64,000 nt of DNA, taken from assembly GCF_024748695.1 (NCBI RefSeq), contig NZ_CP087176.1:3279501-3343500 (forward strand). Direction: 5' to 3'. The notes beneath the pieces are model-generated. The model was given only the letters and a program-made list of their open reading frames with translations. It was not told the DNA's origin and made no database searches. Within the stretch, counting starts at the first letter, position 1. Each line of letters starts with the position of its first letter. Position numbers and translations under genes: made by a program. This DNA is from Pseudomonas sp. B21-040. Lineage in GTDB: Bacteria; Pseudomonadota; Gammaproteobacteria; Pseudomonadales; Pseudomonadaceae. Shown piece by piece: positions 57,878 through 64,000 of the stretch.

Positions 57878-58783
57878 TTACGTTAACGTGGTTGATTGCT
57901 CTGCGCTGGCCCGATCAATCAACCACTTCTTCAATACCGCAGCGGCTGGACGTAATACAGCCTGACGGTGGTGAACCAGGTAATAGCCTCTGGACACCGG
58001 CAGGCGCATTTCAAAGGGTTCGCACAGCGAGCCGTTGCGCATTTCCAACTCTGTCAGGACCGCACTGCTCAGTACGACCCCCTGTCCATGCCGTGCCGTT
58101 TCAATGGCCAGAATGGACTGGTCGAAATGTTGACTGGGGATGCCAGCCACCTGCGCGTCGGTCAATTGGCTGAACCGTTTGAACCATGGCGTCCAGTGCG
58201 GGAGCAGGGTGGTTTGCAGGAGTGTGGCGCGCATCAGGTCTTCGGGGCCTTTCAGCTTGAGTTTCCGGGCATAGTCGGGCGAACAATAGAGCCGGGCTTC
58301 ATCCCGATACAGCAAGGTTGAGTCCAGCGACGGATCGTTGCCGTCAAAGTAGCGAATCGCCAGATCAACCCGATCCCGCTCAAAGTCGATCAAGGCCGTC
58401 GATGCACTCAGGTGCAGGGAAATGTCGGGCCTGAAACTCAAGAAGTCGGCCATTCTTGGCGCGAACCATTTCGCTGCCAGCGTCGGCGGCATGGACAACC
58501 ACACTTCATTCACATTGCTCAGGCGCAGCTCGTTGCTGGCTTGCTGGAGCCGCAGCAACGCGGGTTGCACGGCGGCCCAGTAGTTCAATGCGGCTTGAGT
58601 CGGCTGGACTTGCCGCACAGACCGGATGAACAGCGGCGTGCCCAGCCATTCTTCGAGCTTCTGGATCTGCTGCCCCACGGCGCCCGGGGTGACATGCAGC
58701 TCCGCCGCCGCTTCGGTAAAGCTGGCGTGTTTCATCGCGGCATCGAACGCGACCAGGGCCTTGAGGGGAGGCATATCGTTCAT
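57878..58783 (-). CDS. LysR-family transcriptional regulator (GcvA-like)
   Basis: LysR regulator of 301 residues. The N-terminal helix-turn-helix reads MPPLKALVAFDAAMKHASFTEAAAELHVTPGAVGQQI (in parts), as in the GcvA/AmpR group. The effector domain includes VWLSMPPTLAAKWFAPRMADFLSFRPDI. It is divergent from the EamA gene with a 98-base gap, so it probably controls that gene and the tautomerase. Confidence 0.91.
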   Translation of the reverse strand: MNDMPPLKALVAFDAAMKHASFTEAAAELHVTPGAVGQQIQKLEEWLGTPLFIRSVRQVQPTQAALNYWAAVQPALLRLQQASNELRLSNVNEVWLSMPPTLAAKWFAPRMADFLSFRPDISLHLSASTALIDFERDRVDLAIRYFDGNDPSLDSTLLYRDEARLYCSPDYARKLKLKGPEDLMRATLLQTTLLPHWTPWFKRFSQLTDAQVAGIPSQHFDQSILAIETARHGQGVVLSSAVLTELEMRNGSLCEPFEMRLPVSRGYYLVHHRQAVLRPAAAVLKKWLIDRASAEQSTTLT

Positions 58784-58881
58784 ACTGAAGTTTTTCTACT
58801 CCATATGGGTTTTTTAATCGGTTGTTCAGTTCGGTCCTAGCCCTTACCTTCGCACAACAACTCCCCGTGCAGAGGTTCATC

Positions 58882-59802
58882 ATGAACAAATTTGTCTATC
58901 CTGCCTTTGCTTTGCTCGGGTTGATCTGGGGCACCAATTTCATTTTCATGAAGTGGGCTGCCGAGGTGATTACGCCGATGCAGATTGTACTGTTACGGGT
59001 GCTCTTCGGCTTTCTTCCGATCCTTGTCCTGGCACTGTCACGCCGTGCGTTGCGCTGGTTTCATTGGCGCCACTTGCACCATTTCTTCGTCATGTCATTG
59101 CTCGCCACCACCGTGTATTACCTGGCGTTTGCCAAGGGCGCGGCGCTGCTTCCTTCCGGCATCGCCGGCATGCTCAGCGGTGCGATTCCGCTCTTCGCCT
59201 TTTTGACGGCATTTGTTTTTTTGCGCCAGGAACCGATCAACCGCTTGACGGTGACGGGCCTGATGATCGGTTTTGTCGGTGTGCTGCTCATCGCCCAGCC
59301 TTGGAACAGCGCCGGCAACGGCGTTGATATCCGTGGCGTGCTTTACATGGTCGGCGGCTCGCTGAGCCTGGGCTGTTCATTCGTCTACGCCAGACGGTTC
59401 CTGATGGACAAGGATCTGTCGCCGCTGGCGTTGTCCACGTACCAGATCGGCCTGGCGCTCCTGGTGCTTTTGTTGACCACTGACCTTCACGGGATCGAGC
59501 GCATTGCGCACGAGCCTGTCGCCTTGAGTGGGCTGGTGTTCGGGCTCGGGGTCATCGGCACCGGCGTGGCGTTCCTGTTGTATTACTTTCTGGTGCAGCA
59601 CCTCGGCGCGCTCAAAGCGGCGGGTGTCACCTACATTCCGCCCGTCGTGGCGCTGGGCATTGGTGCATTGCTGATCCATGAGCCGTTGCAGGCCCATGAT
59701 GTGCTGGCACTGGTGTGCATCATCGTCGGGGTCTATGTACTGCAAGTCGGGAAGTCTGCGCCGCGCCCGATAGCCACCGCGTCTTCTTTAAAACCGCTTT
59801 AA
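58882..59802 (+). CDS. EamA/DMT family transporter
   Basis: Membrane protein of 306 residues with ten helices in two EamA repeats: GLIWGTNFIFMKWAAEVITP at the start, AKGAALLPSGIAGMLSGAIPLFAFLTAFVF, and the second-half ALKAAGVTYIPPVVALGIGALLIHEPL (in parts). Probably exports small metabolites such as amino acids. AGAGG precedes ATG 58882. It is likely co-transcribed with the tautomerase 41 bases downstream. Confidence 0.9.
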   Translation: MNKFVYPAFALLGLIWGTNFIFMKWAAEVITPMQIVLLRVLFGFLPILVLALSRRALRWFHWRHLHHFFVMSLLATTVYYLAFAKGAALLPSGIAGMLSGAIPLFAFLTAFVFLRQEPINRLTVTGLMIGFVGVLLIAQPWNSAGNGVDIRGVLYMVGGSLSLGCSFVYARRFLMDKDLSPLALSTYQIGLALLVLLLTTDLHGIERIAHEPVALSGLVFGLGVIGTGVAFLLYYFLVQHLGALKAAGVTYIPPVVALGIGALLIHEPLQAHDVLALVCIIVGVYVLQVGKSAPRPIATASSLKPL

Positions 59803-59843
59803 AAACCTCGCCCAATCCAATCTCAACCCAGCAGGAAACCACC

Positions 59844-60236
59844 ATGCCTTTAGCCAGAATCGATGTCGCCGCTGATACCTCCGAAGAAACCGTCGCCGCC
59901 ATCAGCGATGTGGTTTACGAGGCCATGGTCCAGACGGCCAATGTTCCCGAACATGACAAGTTCCAGATCATCAATCGCCACCGCAAGGATGAGCTGGTTT
60001 ATCCGTCGGCCGGGTACCTGGGCCTTTCTTACACCCCGGGGATCGTGTTCATTCAAGTGACCTGGAATGCGGGACGAACCGTTGCGGTCAAGAAAGCGTT
60101 TTACCAGGCGATTGCCCAGGGCATTCATGCAAGGACAGGGCTGCGCAAGGAAGATATCTGGATCAGTGTGGTGGATGTGAAGCGCGAGGACTGGTCGTTC
60201 GGCAATGGCGAGATGCAATACGCCCCGGTGGACTGA
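59844..60236 (+). CDS. Tautomerase family protein
   Basis: Protein of 130 residues with the 4-oxalocrotonate tautomerase/MIF-like fold. The catalytic Pro is directly after the start Met (MPLARIDVAADTSEE). It continues VHEAMV-like VVYEAMVQTANVPEHDKFQII and LRKEDIWISVVDVKREDWSFGNGE, the double-length class of tautomerases. Substrate unknown. It follows the EamA gene and shares its likely LysR control. Confidence 0.9.
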   Translation: MPLARIDVAADTSEETVAAISDVVYEAMVQTANVPEHDKFQIINRHRKDELVYPSAGYLGLSYTPGIVFIQVTWNAGRTVAVKKAFYQAIAQGIHARTGLRKEDIWISVVDVKREDWSFGNGEMQYAPVD

Positions 60237-60266
60237 CGGAGGGGGCAGGCCCCTCGCCATACGCCG

Positions 60267-62797
<2,531 letters not shown>

Positions 62798-64000
62798 TTA
62801 AACGCTAAGCAGCAGGAACTCGCGTTCCCAGGAACTGATCACCCGCTTGAAGTTCTCGTGTTCCGCACGCTTCACCGCGACGTATCCGCGGACAAACTTG
62901 TTGCCCAGGTAACGTTCGATGGTTTCGCACTCTTCCATCTGGGTCAGGGCGTCTTCAATGGTGATCGGCAGGCGCAGGTTGCGACGTTCATAGGCGCGCC
63001 CTTGCACCGCAGCACTTGGTTCGATGCGCTCGACCATTCCCAAATAACCGCACAACAGGCTGGCGGCAATCGCCAGATAAGGGTTGGCGTCGGCGCCCGG
63101 CAAGCGGTTTTCCACGCGCATGGCATCGGGTGACGAAGTCGGCACACGCAGGCCGACAGTGCGGTTTTCTTCGCCCCACTCGACGTTGACCGGTGCCGAG
63201 GTGTCTGGCAGGAAGCGGCGGAACGAGTTCACGTTGGGCGCGAACATCGGCAGCACTTTAGGGATGTACTTTTGCAAGCCGCCGATGTGGTGCAGGAACA
63301 GCTCGCTCATGGTGCCGTCGGCATCGGCGAAGATCGGTTTGCCGGTGGCGATGTCGACCACGCTTTGGTGAATGTGCATGGCGCTGCCGGGCTCGTCGCC
63401 AATCGGCTTGGCCATGAAAGTCGCCGCGACGTTGTGCTTGAGTGCGGCCTCACGCATGGTGCGCTTGAACACGGTGATCTGGTCGGCCAGGTCCAGCGCG
63501 TCGCCGTGACGGAAGTTGATTTCCATCTGCGCCGGGCCGTCTTCGTGGATCAGCGTGTCGAGGTCCAGGCCTTGCAGTTCACACCAGTCGTAGACGTCTT
63601 CGAACAGCGGGTCGAATTCGTTGGCGGCGTCGATGGAGAAAGACTGACGACCACTTTCAGCTCGGCCCGAACGGCCCATCGGTGCTTTGAGCGGCAAGTC
63701 CGGGTCTTCGCAGCGCTGGGTCAGGTAGAACTCCATTTCCGGCGCGACAATTGGCTTCCAGCCTTTGTCGGTGTATAGCTGCAACACTTTCTTCAGCACG
63801 TTGCGCGGCGACAGTTCGATCGGGTTGCCGAACTTGTCGAAAGTGTCATGGATCACGATCGCGGTGGGCTCGATGGCCCATGGGATCACGTAAACCGCGT
63901 CGGCCACCGGCTTGCAAACCATGTCGATGTCGGCCGGGTCGAGCAGGTCGTAGTAAATGTCGTCGTCGACAAAGTCCCCGGTTACCGTTTGCAAAAGCAC
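62798..64000 (-). CDS. puuA: Glutamine synthetase family, gamma-glutamylputrescine synthetase (partial)
   Basis: The C-terminal 400 residues of a glutamine-synthetase-fold enzyme; the N terminus is beyond base 64000. Catalytic-domain motifs: KPIVAPEMEFYLTQ (metal Glu), GPAQMEINFRHGDAL, TFMAKPIGDEPGSAMHIHQSV (metal His), LRVPTSSPDAMRVENRLPGADANPYLA (in parts, active-site Arg). These match PuuA/SpuI, which ligates glutamate to putrescine, and the PuuB gene in the same operon supports this. Ordinary GlnA is less likely from context. Confidence 0.9.
   Translation of the reverse strand: MLLQTVTGDFVDDDIYYDLLDPADIDMVCKPVADAVYVIPWAIEPTAIVIHDTFDKFGNPIELSPRNVLKKVLQLYTDKGWKPIVAPEMEFYLTQRCEDPDLPLKAPMGRSGRAESGRQSFSIDAANEFDPLFEDVYDWCELQGLDLDTLIHEDGPAQMEINFRHGDALDLADQITVFKRTMREAALKHNVAATFMAKPIGDEPGSAMHIHQSVVDIATGKPIFADADGTMSELFLHHIGGLQKYIPKVLPMFAPNVNSFRRFLPDTSAPVNVEWGEENRTVGLRVPTSSPDAMRVENRLPGADANPYLAIAASLLCGYLGMVERIEPSAAVQGRAYERRNLRLPITIEDALTQMEECETIERYLGNKFVRGYVAVKRAEHENFKRVISSWEREFLLLSV

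Overview
The window is a gene-dense stretch of chromosome from a high-GC gammaproteobacterium, almost certainly a Pseudomonas of the fluorescens group. The case rests on the gene families (sfnG, DUF6124, the arn operon ending in ugd, spu/puu polyamine genes), on codon use, and on many REP/REPIN repeats with the core GCGGGC-TTGCCCGC that are typical of these genomes. No rRNA, tRNA or CRISPR was seen, and no prophage structural genes. Layout: (1) 1-4292, a cut-off RND efflux pump (permease and adaptor) divergent from an RstA/RstB-type two-component system. (2) 4513-6371, a TPR protein, ECF sigma factor and membrane anti-sigma in one operon. (3) 6531-15199, metabolic and transport singletons: a methyltransferase, a dienoyl-CoA isomerase with nudC, a TauE/SafE permease, sfnG behind a good sigma-54 promoter, a DUF1348/TetR pair, pssA and an MFS carrier. 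(4) 15407-19600, a four-gene efeUOBM iron uptake operon with a Fur-box-like promoter. (5) 19876-29227, branched-chain acyl-CoA catabolism: an AraC regulator, an acyl-CoA synthetase broken by a one-base frameshift, a short-chain dehydrogenase, thiolase, acyl-CoA dehydrogenase and enoyl-CoA hydratase, then a convergent acyl-CoA dehydrogenase and 3-hydroxyisobutyryl-CoA hydrolase (isoleucine- and valine-type pathways). (6) 29360-31407, an HPP membrane protein and an MFS exporter. (7) 31500-41883, a complete, translationally coupled arnBCADTEF-ugd operon for 4-amino-4-deoxy-L-arabinose (L-Ara4N) modification of lipid A, ending in an extra GT39-type glycosyltransferase. (8) 42266-46897, an orphan tyrosine recombinase and a ferric-iron ABC importer (fbpABC). 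(9) 47250-52029, a second LPS-modification group: a second ArnT, another GT39 enzyme, an Ais/PmrG-like phosphatase, and what looks like the C-terminal stub of a lost sensor kinase. (10) 52036-64000, pqiAABC (MCE lipid transport), a DHFR-like reductase, a DUF6124 protein with a structured leader, a VOC protein, a LysR/EamA/tautomerase group, and a polyamine operon (puuA-potF-puuB) cut by the window end. How the parts fit: two LPS-modification blocks flank an iron importer and an orphan integrase, which suggests that this segment (about 31.5-52 kb) has been assembled or rearranged. The two iron systems (Efe for ferrous iron, Fbp for ferric iron) both carry Fur-like sites. The most unusual items are the second ArnT/Ais block with the kinase stub, the sigma factor that lacks a usual start codon, the probably leaderless tetR, the frameshifted synthetase, and the hairpin-rich region upstream of the DUF6124 gene.
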